50,499 bases of DNA from contig CAKTCT010000019.1 of assembly GCA_934539585.1 (NCBI GenBank), forward strand, positions 1-50,499, written 5' to 3'. The stretch is from an uncultured Oscillospiraceae bacterium (lineage in GTDB: Bacteria; Bacillota; Clostridia; Oscillospirales; Ruminococcaceae). The position numbers and the translations under genes are program-made. The notes below the pieces were generated by a model. The model did no database searches. It saw nothing but the letters and a program-made list of their open reading frames with translations, and had not been told where the DNA came from. This document shows, piece by piece, positions 33,112-41,446 of this stretch (positions are counted from its first letter, which is position 1; each line of letters begins with the position of its first letter).

Positions 33112-34134
33112 ATGGAAAACGGAAGATACGGAGTGGTGCTGATCGGCTGCGGGCACATCGGCCAGGCCCATATGGAAGATATTTACTACCGGGAATCCGT
33201 CCGGATGGTGGGCGTGGTGGACTTCCACCCGGAGACCGCCCGGCTTTTCGCCCGGAAGTACGCCGCAGAGTCCTGGAGCACGGACTACCGGGAGTATTTG
33301 CAGCACCCTGACGTGGACATCGTCATCATCGCCACCTACGCCGCCTCCCACCTGGCCATCCTCCGGGACTGCCTGGCGGCGGGGAAGCACGTCCTCTGCG
33401 AAAAGCCCATGACCGAGGCCGACCCCAGGGCGGCGGAGGAATTTCTCCGGCTGGTGAAGGCTTCGCCCCAGAAGGTCCTCATCGCCCACGTTCTCCGGCA
33501 CAACGATACCTACAACCGGGTGGCGGAGATGATCCACAGCGGCGCAATCGGCGACGTGCGGGTGATCCGCATGGCCCAGAACCACCACGTCATGAACAAG
33601 GCCCGGTACGACCGGCTCATGGAGGACTGTCCGCCCTTTGTGGACTGCGGCGTCCATTACATCGACGTGATCCGGTGGTTCACCCGGTGCGAAGTCACCT
33701 CCATCAGCGGCATCGGCGGCCGCATCGACCCGGCTCTGCCGGAAGGGGAGTTCGACTACGGCCTGCTGACCATGACCCTGTCCAACGGCGGCGTGGCTTA
33801 CTACGAAGCGGGGTGGTCCGAATCGTCCTCGGCCCAGAACCTCAAGGAGTTCGTGGGGACCAGGGGCCGGATCCGGCTGGTGCTCCAGGCCGACCGCCCC
33901 TCCAACCGGGAGGAAGGGGACCTCATCGACTACTACGACGCGGAGAACAAGGTCTACCACACCATCAACAATCCCAGCGTGTACAAGAACATGTGGGGGC
34001 AGCTCCAATGCCTCATCGCCATGATCGAGGGGAAGGGGGAGGCCAATCCCACCCTGGACGAAGCCTACGAAGCCTTCCGGATCACCCTGGCCGGGAAACG
34101 GGCCCTGGAGGAGCGGAGGATCATTACTTTATAA
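33112..34134 (+). CDS. Gfo/Idh/MocA-family oxidoreductase
   Basis: 340 residues: Rossmann motif GCGHIG at 12-17, EKP at 97-99 and DCGVHYIDVIRWF in the C-terminal domain (His/Asp pair). Only moderately similar to the oxidoreductase at 8862-9935, so a different substrate is likely. ATG 33112 follows AAAGGAG. It is flanked by its own promoter and terminator and stands alone. Confidence 0.92.
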   Translation: MENGRYGVVLIGCGHIGQAHMEDIYYRESVRMVGVVDFHPETARLFARKYAAESWSTDYREYLQHPDVDIVIIATYAASHLAILRDCLAAGKHVLCEKPMTEADPRAAEEFLRLVKASPQKVLIAHVLRHNDTYNRVAEMIHSGAIGDVRVIRMAQNHHVMNKARYDRLMEDCPPFVDCGVHYIDVIRWFTRCEVTSISGIGGRIDPALPEGEFDYGLLTMTLSNGGVAYYEAGWSESSSAQNLKEFVGTRGRIRLVLQADRPSNREEGDLIDYYDAENKVYHTINNPSVYKNMWGQLQCLIAMIEGKGEANPTLDEAYEAFRITLAGKRALEERRIITL

Positions 34135-34140
34135 TAAGCG

Positions 34141-34175
34141 ACAGCCGCGGAAGGAAGGTTCCGCGGCTGTTTTTG
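34141..34175 (+). terminator. Terminator of the second oxidoreductase
   Basis: ACAGCCGCGGAA-GGAAGG-TTCCGCGGCTGT followed by TTTT. Confidence 0.88.
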
Positions 34176-34207
34176 TGTCGGGAGGGGAGCAACAATCAGT
34201 TTTCGGT

Positions 34208-34384
34208 CCAGCCTTTTTCAAAAGGCTGGCAGGGTGGAGGGGCAGCGCCCCTCCTCGCCCTCCGCAGAGGGCGAAATTCCTGATGATCCCAAAAGATCAG
34301 GAAGGGGAGGAAAAACGTCCCGGTGGGACGTTTTTCCGTGGGGGAACCCTATCAAGGGGTTCCCCCAGCGGCGGCACGCCGCTG
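34208..34384 (+). repeat. Dispersed multi-hairpin element, copy 1
   Basis: A string of hairpins: CCAGCCTTTT/AAAAGGCTGG, GGGGC-AG-CGCCCC, CGCCCTC/GAGGGCG, CTGAT/ATCAG, then AAAAACGTCCC/GGGACGTTTTT, GGGGGAACC/GGTTCCCCC and AGCGGCG/CGCCGCT. The first 105 bp match the copy at 41323-41430 in inverse orientation, with base changes that mostly keep the stems. No ORF. Probably a member of a genome-wide intergenic repeat family. Confidence 0.75.
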
Positions 34385-34395
34385 ACACCATGGAA

Positions 34396-35577
34396 CTAAT
34401 CATGCCGTAATGCGTCCACAGGGCGCAGTGCTGCGGCTTTTTTGGCCGGATAGGCCCCGAAAAGCATCCCGGTGAGCAAGGCACAGCCGGTGCAGGCGGC
34501 AATGAGCTCCGGCCGCACCCAATAACTGGTCCCCAGGAGCAGGCACCCCAGCCACCCGGCCAGGACCCCGGCCCCGATTCCGGCGGCGCTGCCCAGAAGG
34601 GCCAGGAGCCCCGCTTCCAGCAGGAACTCCCGGACGATGACCGCCGGGGAGGCCCCCACGCTCTTTTTTACGCCGATCTCTCGGGTCCGCTCCCCCACGG
34701 AGGAAAGCATCACCGTCATAATGGACAGCCCGGCCACCAGCAGGCTGATCCCCGCAATGGCGGACAGCACCAGGGAGACCGTCCCCAGCACCCGGGAAAA
34801 CTGGTCGCTGTACTGGCTGAAATTGTCCACGGTGACGGCGCCGCTCTGCCCCAGGCGGCTGTCCAGGGTCCGGGAAAGAACGCTGCCCATCCGGGCCGGG
34901 TCCGCCCCCTCTTTCAGCTGGACGGCGATGCGGTCGAAGCTCCGGCGGCCGGTGCAGGCCTGGTGTGCGGTGTACGGAAGGTAGAGGAACACCGGCACCG
35001 TGTCCCCCATGAAGCTCTGGAGCAGGCTGCCGCCGGTCTCCACCACGCCGACGATGGTGAATTCCTCGTCCTTGCCGTTTAAGCGGATGCGGACGGTTTT
35101 CCCCACGGCGTTGTCCCGGCGGTACATCTCCCGGACAAAGGACTGCTCCACCAGACAGACCCGGCGGCCGGCCAGCACGTCCTCCCGGCTGATGCTCCGG
35201 CCATAGAGCAGGTTCAGGGAGATGATCCGGGTCACGGCGGAGTCCACCCCCCAGACCACGCCGTCAATGACGCTGCCCCGGGCGGTGACCTGGGTGTAGG
35301 CGTAGTTTAAGGGTGTGGCTCCGGCCACCCCGGCGCTTTCCCGGACGGCGTCCAGCTCGGCGGAGGTCAGGCCGCAGCCGCTGTCGCTCCGGGTCTGGAG
35401 GGTGATGCCGCTCATCCCTAAGCTGTTCAGCTCGTTCCGGACGGCGCTGCCGCCCAGGTCGCTGATGGTCCCGGTAAGCAGCACCGAAAACACCCCGATG
35501 GCAATGCTCAGCACCGTGAGAACAGACCGGGAAGGCTGGCGGAAAACGCTCCGCCAGGCGTTTTTCAGGGATTCCAT
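34396..35577 (-). CDS. MacB/FtsX-type ABC transporter permease
   Basis: 393 residues. An N-terminal membrane helix (SVLTVLSIAIGVFSVLLTGT), a large extracellular MacB-type domain (about 45-260) and three C-terminal helices, with the conserved VGERTREIGVKKSVGAS loop. Such permeases export lipopeptides, peptides or lipids. It overlaps the adaptor gene upstream by 13 bp. No ATPase lies on this strand; the ATPase at 37043-37747 on the divergent strand is the probable partner. Confidence 0.9.
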   Translation of the reverse strand: MESLKNAWRSVFRQPSRSVLTVLSIAIGVFSVLLTGTISDLGGSAVRNELNSLGMSGITLQTRSDSGCGLTSAELDAVRESAGVAGATPLNYAYTQVTARGSVIDGVVWGVDSAVTRIISLNLLYGRSISREDVLAGRRVCLVEQSFVREMYRRDNAVGKTVRIRLNGKDEEFTIVGVVETGGSLLQSFMGDTVPVFLYLPYTAHQACTGRRSFDRIAVQLKEGADPARMGSVLSRTLDSRLGQSGAVTVDNFSQYSDQFSRVLGTVSLVLSAIAGISLLVAGLSIMTVMLSSVGERTREIGVKKSVGASPAVIVREFLLEAGLLALLGSAAGIGAGVLAGWLGCLLLGTSYWVRPELIAACTGCALLTGMLFGAYPAKKAAALRPVDALRHD

Positions 35578-36587
35578 AGGCCCTCCTTTCCAGAGTTGGC
35601 TGCCACCCGGACAGGCCCGTCGCCCTTTATGGCGGAGGCGTCCCGGACCACCAGCTCGTAGGGCCCCACGCCGTAGGTGATGGCGGTGGAGGTGGAAAGC
35701 TCCACCCCGGTCCTGACGTCCCGGCGCTGGACCTTGCCCTCCCGGTAAACGTAGACGTACTCCACCCCGTCAGCGTCCTGGAGAATGGCCTCGTAGGGCA
35801 GGAGCCGGAGGGTCTCCTCCTGGCCCCAGGGAATCTCCGCCCGGACGGAGTAGCCCGGCCGGAGCACGTCGAAATCCTCCTCCACGGTGGCCAGGACGTC
35901 CACCACGGTTTCAAAGGAAAGACCGTTCAGCTTCTGGTAGGCCGTGGGGAGGACCCGGGTCACGGCGGCGGCGAAGGTCCCGCCCTCCACGGCGGAGGCG
36001 GTGAACAGCAGGCGCTGGCCGAGACGGACCCGGTTGACGTCGCCCTCGGCCACGTTGAGCCGCAGCCGCAGCGGATGGAGGGTGGCGATCTCCGCAGCCG
36101 CCGACTGGGGGAGGAACAGCTCCCCTTCGTTGAGGGCCAGGGCGGTGAGGGTCCCGGTGGCCGTGGCCACCACCCTGGTGGGGAGGTCCAGGCTCTCGAA
36201 CAGGGCCTCCGCCTCCACTGCGTTCAGGGCCGTCTGAAGCCCCTCGGGGAGGAGATTGGCCGGGAGAGCGTCGGCGTACCGGGCGGCGTAGGCCACGACG
36301 GCCCGCTTGGTGGCCTCCACGTCCACCGTGGCCAGGACGTCGCCGTAGGACACCGCGTCCCCCACCTCCGCCAGGACCTGGTCCGGCACGATGGGGTACC
36401 GGAGGGTCAGCTCCTTTTTCCGCACGGGCTCCACCGTGCCGGTGACAGTCAGGGTCTCGGCGTAGGGGTATTCCATCAGGGAGACCAATTCCACCTCCGG
36501 CAGCGCCGCCTCCGCCGCCCAGGGGACCAGTAACACGCCGACCAGAAGGGCCAGCGTCACCGCCGCCAGAACCAGGTACTTTTTCAA
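35565..36587 (-). CDS. Membrane-fusion/efflux adaptor protein (RND/MacA type)
   Basis: 340 residues starting at TTG 36587, with GGGAGG 7 nt upstream; no ATG fits. N-terminal membrane anchor (LVLAAVTLALLVGVLLVPWA), then two half-lipoyl/biotinyl segments (TVTGTVEPVRKKELTLRYP; VVATATGTLTALALNEGE), a beta-barrel and a C-terminal proximal domain. The hairpin is short. It connects a MacB-type permease to the outside; in Gram-positives it works without an outer-membrane channel. Same operon as that permease. Confidence 0.88.
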   Translation of the reverse strand: MKKYLVLAAVTLALLVGVLLVPWAAEAALPEVELVSLMEYPYAETLTVTGTVEPVRKKELTLRYPIVPDQVLAEVGDAVSYGDVLATVDVEATKRAVVAYAARYADALPANLLPEGLQTALNAVEAEALFESLDLPTRVVATATGTLTALALNEGELFLPQSAAAEIATLHPLRLRLNVAEGDVNRVRLGQRLLFTASAVEGGTFAAAVTRVLPTAYQKLNGLSFETVVDVLATVEEDFDVLRPGYSVRAEIPWGQEETLRLLPYEAILQDADGVEYVYVYREGKVQRRDVRTGVELSTSTAITYGVGPYELVVRDASAIKGDGPVRVAANSGKEGLWNP

Positions 36588-36766
36588 TCGAATTCCTCCC
36601 GTTTGCCGTGGTTTTAAGGTTAGTTTGGCGGAAAAGCGGCAAAATATCAGGGCAGAACCGGATTTTTCCCCCGACGAAAATCTGGAAATCCTCCGGCGGA
36701 TGCATAAAGCCGCGGCTTCCCCGAACAATAAGACCAGCGCCCTTTGGCGGAAAGGAGGAATCCCGG

Positions 36767-36904
36767 ATGAACCTGGTCCCTTGCGGAAAAAACTGCGCCT
36801 ACCAGCAGGACGGCTACTGCACCCGAAGCGGCAGCGCCGTCCCTGCCGGCGGAAAGGTGGACGGCTGCTGCTACTTCGAGCCCCGGAAGGAAACGGCGGG
36901 CTGA
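36767..36904 (+). CDS. Small Cys-rich protein, 45 aa
   Basis: ATG 36767 follows AAAGGAGG with 8 nt spacing. The product MNLVPCGKNCAYQQDGYCTR continues to GCCYFEPRKE and has five Cys (6, 10, 18, 34, 35) in a C-x3-C-x7-C plus CC pattern, suggesting metal or disulphide binding. Many Clostridia encode similar short proteins of unknown function. It lies alone between divergent ABC exporter genes, 138 bp before the ATPase gene, and could be co-transcribed with it. Confidence 0.7.
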   Translation: MNLVPCGKNCAYQQDGYCTRSGSAVPAGGKVDGCCYFEPRKETAG

Positions 36905-37042
36905 TCCTACAAAAATTCACAGATTTCCCCCAATTTGTTCAGGCTTTCCCCTGCGGCTCTGGGGTATAATGAAACTGGGAAACCAGAATCGTCCGGCCGG
37001 ACCGCCCGGCCTTTTATCCATCGACCGCGAACGGAGGAACTT

Positions 37043-37747
37043 ATGAGCAGCTTTGTGACATTGCAGGACGTTTATAAGCGCTATCACATGGGCGAAGTGA
37101 CCATCACCGCCTCAGACGGCGTTTCTTTTGAGATCGAGCGGGGGGAGTTCGCCGTGGTGGTGGGCTCCAGCGGCGCGGGAAAAACCACGGTGCTCAACAT
37201 GCTGGGAGGTATGGACAGCTGTGACGAGGGCACCATCCTGGTGGACGGCGAGGACATCGCCAAATACACCCCCAGGCAGCTGACCCAATACCGCCGGTAC
37301 GACATCGGCTTCGTCTTTCAGTTCTACAACCTGGTGCCCAACCTCACCGCCCTGGAAAACGTGGAGCTGGCCACCCAGATCTGCAAAAATCCCATGGACG
37401 CCGCCCAGGTTCTCCGGGACGTGGGCTTAGGCGACCGGCTCCAGAACTTCCCGGCCCAGCTTTCCGGCGGCGAGCAGCAGCGGGTGTCCATTGCCCGGGC
37501 CCTGGCCAAGCGGCCCAAGCTCCTGCTCTGCGACGAGCCCACCGGCGCACTGGACGACAACACCGGCAAGGCCATCCTGAAGCTCCTTCAGGACACCTGC
37601 CACCGCAACGAGATGACGGTGATCCTCATCACCCACAACCAGGCCATCACCCCCATGGCGGACCGGGTCATCCGGATGAAGAACAGCAAGGTCAGCCAGA
37701 TCACCCTGAACGACCGCCCCACCCCGGTGGAAGAAATCGAATGGTAA
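37043..37747 (+). CDS. ABC transporter ATP-binding protein (MacB/LolD type)
   Basis: 234 residues from ATG 37043 (GGAGG upstream). Walker A GSSGAGKTT, Q-loop FVFQFYNL, signature LSGGEQQRVS and Walker B LLLCDEPTGALD are all intact, plus the switch His in LITHN. It is 13 bp upstream of a giant FtsX-type permease, its obvious partner, and may also serve the MacB-like permease on the other strand. A -10-like TATAAT (36965-36970) precedes it. Confidence 0.94.
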   Translation: MSSFVTLQDVYKRYHMGEVTITASDGVSFEIERGEFAVVVGSSGAGKTTVLNMLGGMDSCDEGTILVDGEDIAKYTPRQLTQYRRYDIGFVFQFYNLVPNLTALENVELATQICKNPMDAAQVLRDVGLGDRLQNFPAQLSGGEQQRVSIARALAKRPKLLLCDEPTGALDDNTGKAILKLLQDTCHRNEMTVILITHNQAITPMADRVIRMKNSKVSQITLNDRPTPVEEIEW

Positions 37748-37760
37748 CGGGGGGAGCGCA

Positions 37761-40700
37761 ATGAAACATCGACCCAATCAGCTGATCCACGAAATGCTCC
37801 GCAGCGTCTGGAAGACCCGGACCCGGTTCCTCTCCATCCTGGCCATTACGGCCATCGGCTGCGGATTTTTCGCCGGGGTCAAGGCCAGCTGCCCGGATAT
37901 GAAGCTCACTGCCGACCAATACTTTGCGGAAAACCGCCTGATGGACCTCCACCTGGTGTCCACCTACGGCTTCAACGACAACGACCTTTCGGCCATCCGG
38001 GAGGTGGAGGGGGCCCGGGGGCTCATGCCCGGCTACTCCGCCGACGCCTTTCTGGAGGCCGGGGAGACCTCCAACACCATCGTCAAGGTCTACTCCCTTC
38101 CGGCCAGCCGTGAGGACGGCGACGAAAACTACCTGAACCGCCCCCGGCTGACGGCGGGCCGGTTCCCGGAGACCTCTGGCGAGTGCGTGGTGGAGCAGAA
38201 CTACCACACCCCCGGGGAATTCCGGCTGGGCGGCACCATCCGCCTCCTTTCCGGCACCGACGCGGACCTGTCCGACACCCTGAAAACCGATACATACACC
38301 ATCGTGGGCATCGTGGAAAGCGCCATGTACATCGGCTATGAGCGGGGCCACAGCACTATCGGCGACGGCAAGGTCACGGCCTTCCTCATGGTCCCGGAGG
38401 AGGACTTCGTCCTGGACGTGTACACCGACGTGTACCTGACCCTGGAGGACACCCGGGGCCTGTCGGCCTTCTCCGACGCCTATGAGGACGCGGTGGCGGC
38501 GGGGACCAAGCGGTATGAGTCCGTGGCCGCCGTCCGGGGGGAGGCCCGGTATGAGGAAATCCACGACGAGGCCCAGAAGAAGATCGACGACGCCAAGGCG
38601 GACCTGGCCCAGGGGGAACAGACCCAGGCCGAGGAGCTGGCCAAGGCGGAGCAGGAGCTGGCCGACGGCGAAAAGAAGCTGGAAAGCAGCCAGGGGGCCT
38701 ACGATTGGGCCAAATCCCGGTACGAGCGGCAGATCGCCGAAGCCGAAGAACAGCTGGCCGACGGCGAGAACCAGCTCCGGGAGGGGGAGGACGCCTACGA
38801 AGCCGCTCTGGCCCAGTACGAAGCCGCCAAGGCGGAGTATGACGCCAACCTCCCCGCCGCTCAGAAGGAGATCGACCAGTATCAGGCCCAGGCCGACGCG
38901 CTGGAGGCCCAGTCCGGGGAGGCTATCCGCCAGGCCGATGCCGCCCGGGCGGCTCTGGACGCTGTGGACAGCATCCGGGAGACCTACCGGGAGACCAGCC
39001 TTCCGGAGGACCAGATTCCGGAGGAGACCCAGGCGGCCATCGCCTCCGCCGACGCCCTGACTCCCTTGCTGCCGGAGGGGACCTTGCCCGCGGGGAACAC
39101 CCTGTCCGGGCTGCTGACCCGGTACGTCGCCTCCACCGGCGTGACCAAGGCGGCTCTGGCCCAGCAGCTGGAGACCCTTTCCTTCTCAGCGGACAGCGCC
39201 TTAAAGCCTGTGGAGACCCAGTTGGCCCCCGCCAGGGAGGCCCTGGAGCAGCTGAATGCCGGGCTTTCCTCCGCCAGGGAGCAGCTTTCCCAGGCCGAAG
39301 CTCAGCTGACCGCCGCCAAGGCCCAGCTGGACGAGACCCGCAAAACTCTGGACGAAAAGGACGCGGAGCTGGACGAGGGCTGGCGGCAGCTGGCCTCCTC
39401 CAAGCGGACGGGGCAGAAGAAGCTGGACGACGCCCTGACCCAGCTGGAATCCGGCAAAGCCGATCTGGAAAAAGCCCGGGCCGACTATGAGCAGGCCAAG
39501 GCCGACTCCGACGCGGAGCTGGCCGACGCCCGGCAGAAGATCGCCGACGCGGAGCGGGACCTGGCCGATTTGAAGGAGCCCACCTGGTACGTCTGGGACC
39601 GGAACAACATCCCCGACTACTCCGATTACAGCGGCGACGCCGGGAAGGTGGACGCCGTGGCCAAGGTGTTCCCGGTGTTCTTCATCCTGGTGGCGGCCCT
39701 GGTCTGCCTGACCACCATGACCCGGATGGTGGAGGAGCAGCGGACCCAGATCGGCACCCTGAAAGCCCTGGGCTACTCCCGGGGAGCCATTCAGGTCAAG
39801 TACGTGGCCTACGCCATGGCCGCCAGCCTGGTGGGGTCGGCGCTGGGGCTGGCCGTGGGGTTCAAGCTGTTCCCCTGGGTCATCATCAACGCCTATAAGG
39901 CTATGTACAACCTGCCCACGCCGCTGACCCCCATCCACTGGGGCTTCGGGGCGGCCTGTACGGCGGTGGCCGTGGTCTGCATGGGCCTGACCGCCCTGGG
40001 AGCCTGCACCGCCACCCTTCGGGAGTTCCCGGCCCAGCTCATGCGGCCCAAGGCTCCCAAGGCCGGAAAGCGGGTGCTGCTGGAGCGGGTGCCCTTCCTG
40101 TGGAAGCGGCTGAACTTCACTCAGAAGGTCACGGTCCGGAACCTGTTCCGGTATAAGCGCCGGGCCCTGATGACCATTGTGGGCATCGCCGGGTGTACGG
40201 CTCTGATGCTCACCGGCTTCGGTCTGCGGTACGCCATTCTTTCCATCGGGGAGAAGCAGTATGAGAACATTTTCGTCTATGACACCCTGGCGTCCCTGAA
40301 GGATTCCCTGACCCCGGAGGAGACCCAGAACGCACTCTCCGATGCCCTTCTGGTACCCGATACGGCGGAGGGAACCCTGATCTACACCCGGAGCCTGGAC
40401 GTCCGGGCCGGGGGAACGGTGCGGACGGTGAACCTTCTGGTCCCCTCGGAGCCGGAGACCCTGCGGGAGTACTTCGACCTCCACGAGCGGGTCAGCGGCA
40501 AGGCGCTGGACCTCACCGGCGATGGGGTGATCCTCAACGAAAAGCTGGCCAGGATTCTGGACGTCCGGGCGGGGGACACGGTCTCCCTTCTGAACCCCGA
40601 CGGCCGGCCGGTGGAGGTGACCGTGACCGGGATCAACGAAAACTACGCCCTGAACTACGTTTACATGACCCCCAGAGCCTATGAGGACGGCTTCCGGAGC

Positions 40701-41249
40701 AAGCCCGCCTACAACGAAATCCTCCTGAACCTGGCCGACGGGGCCGACGAGACGGCGGTTTCCAGCGGGCTGATGAAGCTGGACGCGGTCCAGGCCGTGG
40801 TCCAGACCTCGGGGCTCAGCAGCAGCTTTGACAAGATGCTCAGCAGCCTCAACAGCATTGTGTGGGTGCTGATTTTCTCCGCCGGAGCTCTGGCCATTGT
40901 GGTCCTTTACAACCTGGCCAACATCAATGTCAACGAGCGGGTCCGGGAGCTGGCCACCATTAAGGTCCTGGGATTCTTTGACAAGGAGGTCACGGCCTAC
41001 ATCACCCGGGAGAACACCATTTCCTCCATTCTGGGGATGCTCATCGGGCTGGCGGGGGGCATTTTCCTGGAGCGGTTCGTGGTCCACACGGCGGAGGTGG
41101 ACATCGTCATGTTCGCCCCGGACATTTCCTGGGACTGCTTTGTGTTCGCCGGGCTGCTGACCATGGTTTTCGCCCAGGCGGTGAATTTCTTCCTCCATTT
41201 CAAGCTGAAGAAGATCGATATGGTGGAATCGCTGAAATCCGTGGAATAA
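37761..41249 (+). CDS. Large FtsX-domain ABC permease with long extracellular coiled coil
   Basis: 1162 residues. N-terminal helix (FLSILAITAIGCGFFAGV), extracellular domain to about 263, then a coiled coil at about 264-605 of Ala/Glu/Lys/Gln heptads. It is followed by the first FtsX membrane block (VFFILVAALVCLTTMTRMVE), a second extracellular domain and a second FtsX block ending IDMVESLKSVE. Such permeases occur in gut Clostridia beside LolD-type ATPases. They probably act mechanically on wall hydrolases or export lipids; which cannot be decided. The gene is intact and ends in a terminator. Confidence 0.9.
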   Translation: MKHRPNQLIHEMLRSVWKTRTRFLSILAITAIGCGFFAGVKASCPDMKLTADQYFAENRLMDLHLVSTYGFNDNDLSAIREVEGARGLMPGYSADAFLEAGETSNTIVKVYSLPASREDGDENYLNRPRLTAGRFPETSGECVVEQNYHTPGEFRLGGTIRLLSGTDADLSDTLKTDTYTIVGIVESAMYIGYERGHSTIGDGKVTAFLMVPEEDFVLDVYTDVYLTLEDTRGLSAFSDAYEDAVAAGTKRYESVAAVRGEARYEEIHDEAQKKIDDAKADLAQGEQTQAEELAKAEQELADGEKKLESSQGAYDWAKSRYERQIAEAEEQLADGENQLREGEDAYEAALAQYEAAKAEYDANLPAAQKEIDQYQAQADALEAQSGEAIRQADAARAALDAVDSIRETYRETSLPEDQIPEETQAAIASADALTPLLPEGTLPAGNTLSGLLTRYVASTGVTKAALAQQLETLSFSADSALKPVETQLAPAREALEQLNAGLSSAREQLSQAEAQLTAAKAQLDETRKTLDEKDAELDEGWRQLASSKRTGQKKLDDALTQLESGKADLEKARADYEQAKADSDAELADARQKIADAERDLADLKEPTWYVWDRNNIPDYSDYSGDAGKVDAVAKVFPVFFILVAALVCLTTMTRMVEEQRTQIGTLKALGYSRGAIQVKYVAYAMAASLVGSALGLAVGFKLFPWVIINAYKAMYNLPTPLTPIHWGFGAACTAVAVVCMGLTALGACTATLREFPAQLMRPKAPKAGKRVLLERVPFLWKRLNFTQKVTVRNLFRYKRRALMTIVGIAGCTALMLTGFGLRYAILSIGEKQYENIFVYDTLASLKDSLTPEETQNALSDALLVPDTAEGTLIYTRSLDVRAGGTVRTVNLLVPSEPETLREYFDLHERVSGKALDLTGDGVILNEKLARILDVRAGDTVSLLNPDGRPVEVTVTGINENYALNYVYMTPRAYEDGFRSKPAYNEILLNLADGADETAVSSGLMKLDAVQAVVQTSGLSSSFDKMLSSLNSIVWVLIFSAGALAIVVLYNLANINVNERVRELATIKVLGFFDKEVTAYITRENTISSILGMLIGLAGGIFLERFVVHTAEVDIVMFAPDISWDCFVFAGLLTMVFAQAVNFFLHFKLKKIDMVESLKSVE

Positions 41250-41258
41250 CGGAAAAAG

Positions 41259-41303
41259 AACGCGCCCTGCTCCGGCGGAAATGCTGGAAGCAAGGCGCGT
41301 TTG
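41259..41303 (+). terminator. Terminator of the large permease
   Basis: AACGCGCC pairs with GGCGCGTT, followed by TTG. Moderate T-tract. Confidence 0.7.
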
Positions 41304-41322
41304 TATGTGGAAAGGTTTTTAT

Positions 41323-41430
41323 TGGGGAACCCCTCCTGATCTTTGGGAGCATCAGAGATTTCGCACTCTGCGGAGCGCGAGGATGGGGCATTGCCCCATC
41401 CACCCCTACCGCCTTTTTCAAAAGGCGGGC
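41323..41430 (-). repeat. Dispersed multi-hairpin element, copy 2
   Basis: On the minus strand it reads GCCCGCCTTTTGAAAAAGGCGG, TGGGGC-AA-TGCCCCA, CGCGCTC/GAGTGCG, CTGATGCTCCCAAAGATCAG, AGGGGTTCCCC. It aligns with copy 1 over about 105 bp and keeps each stem, including a G-U wobble where one arm differs. It lies just downstream of the SGNH hydrolase gene's neighbour terminator. Confidence 0.75.
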
Positions 41431-41446
41431 GAAAACTTTGCTTGGG

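Noticed and set aside
39201..41198. 665-codon minus-strand frame
   Set aside because: Antisense to the large FtsX permease, which is clearly real.
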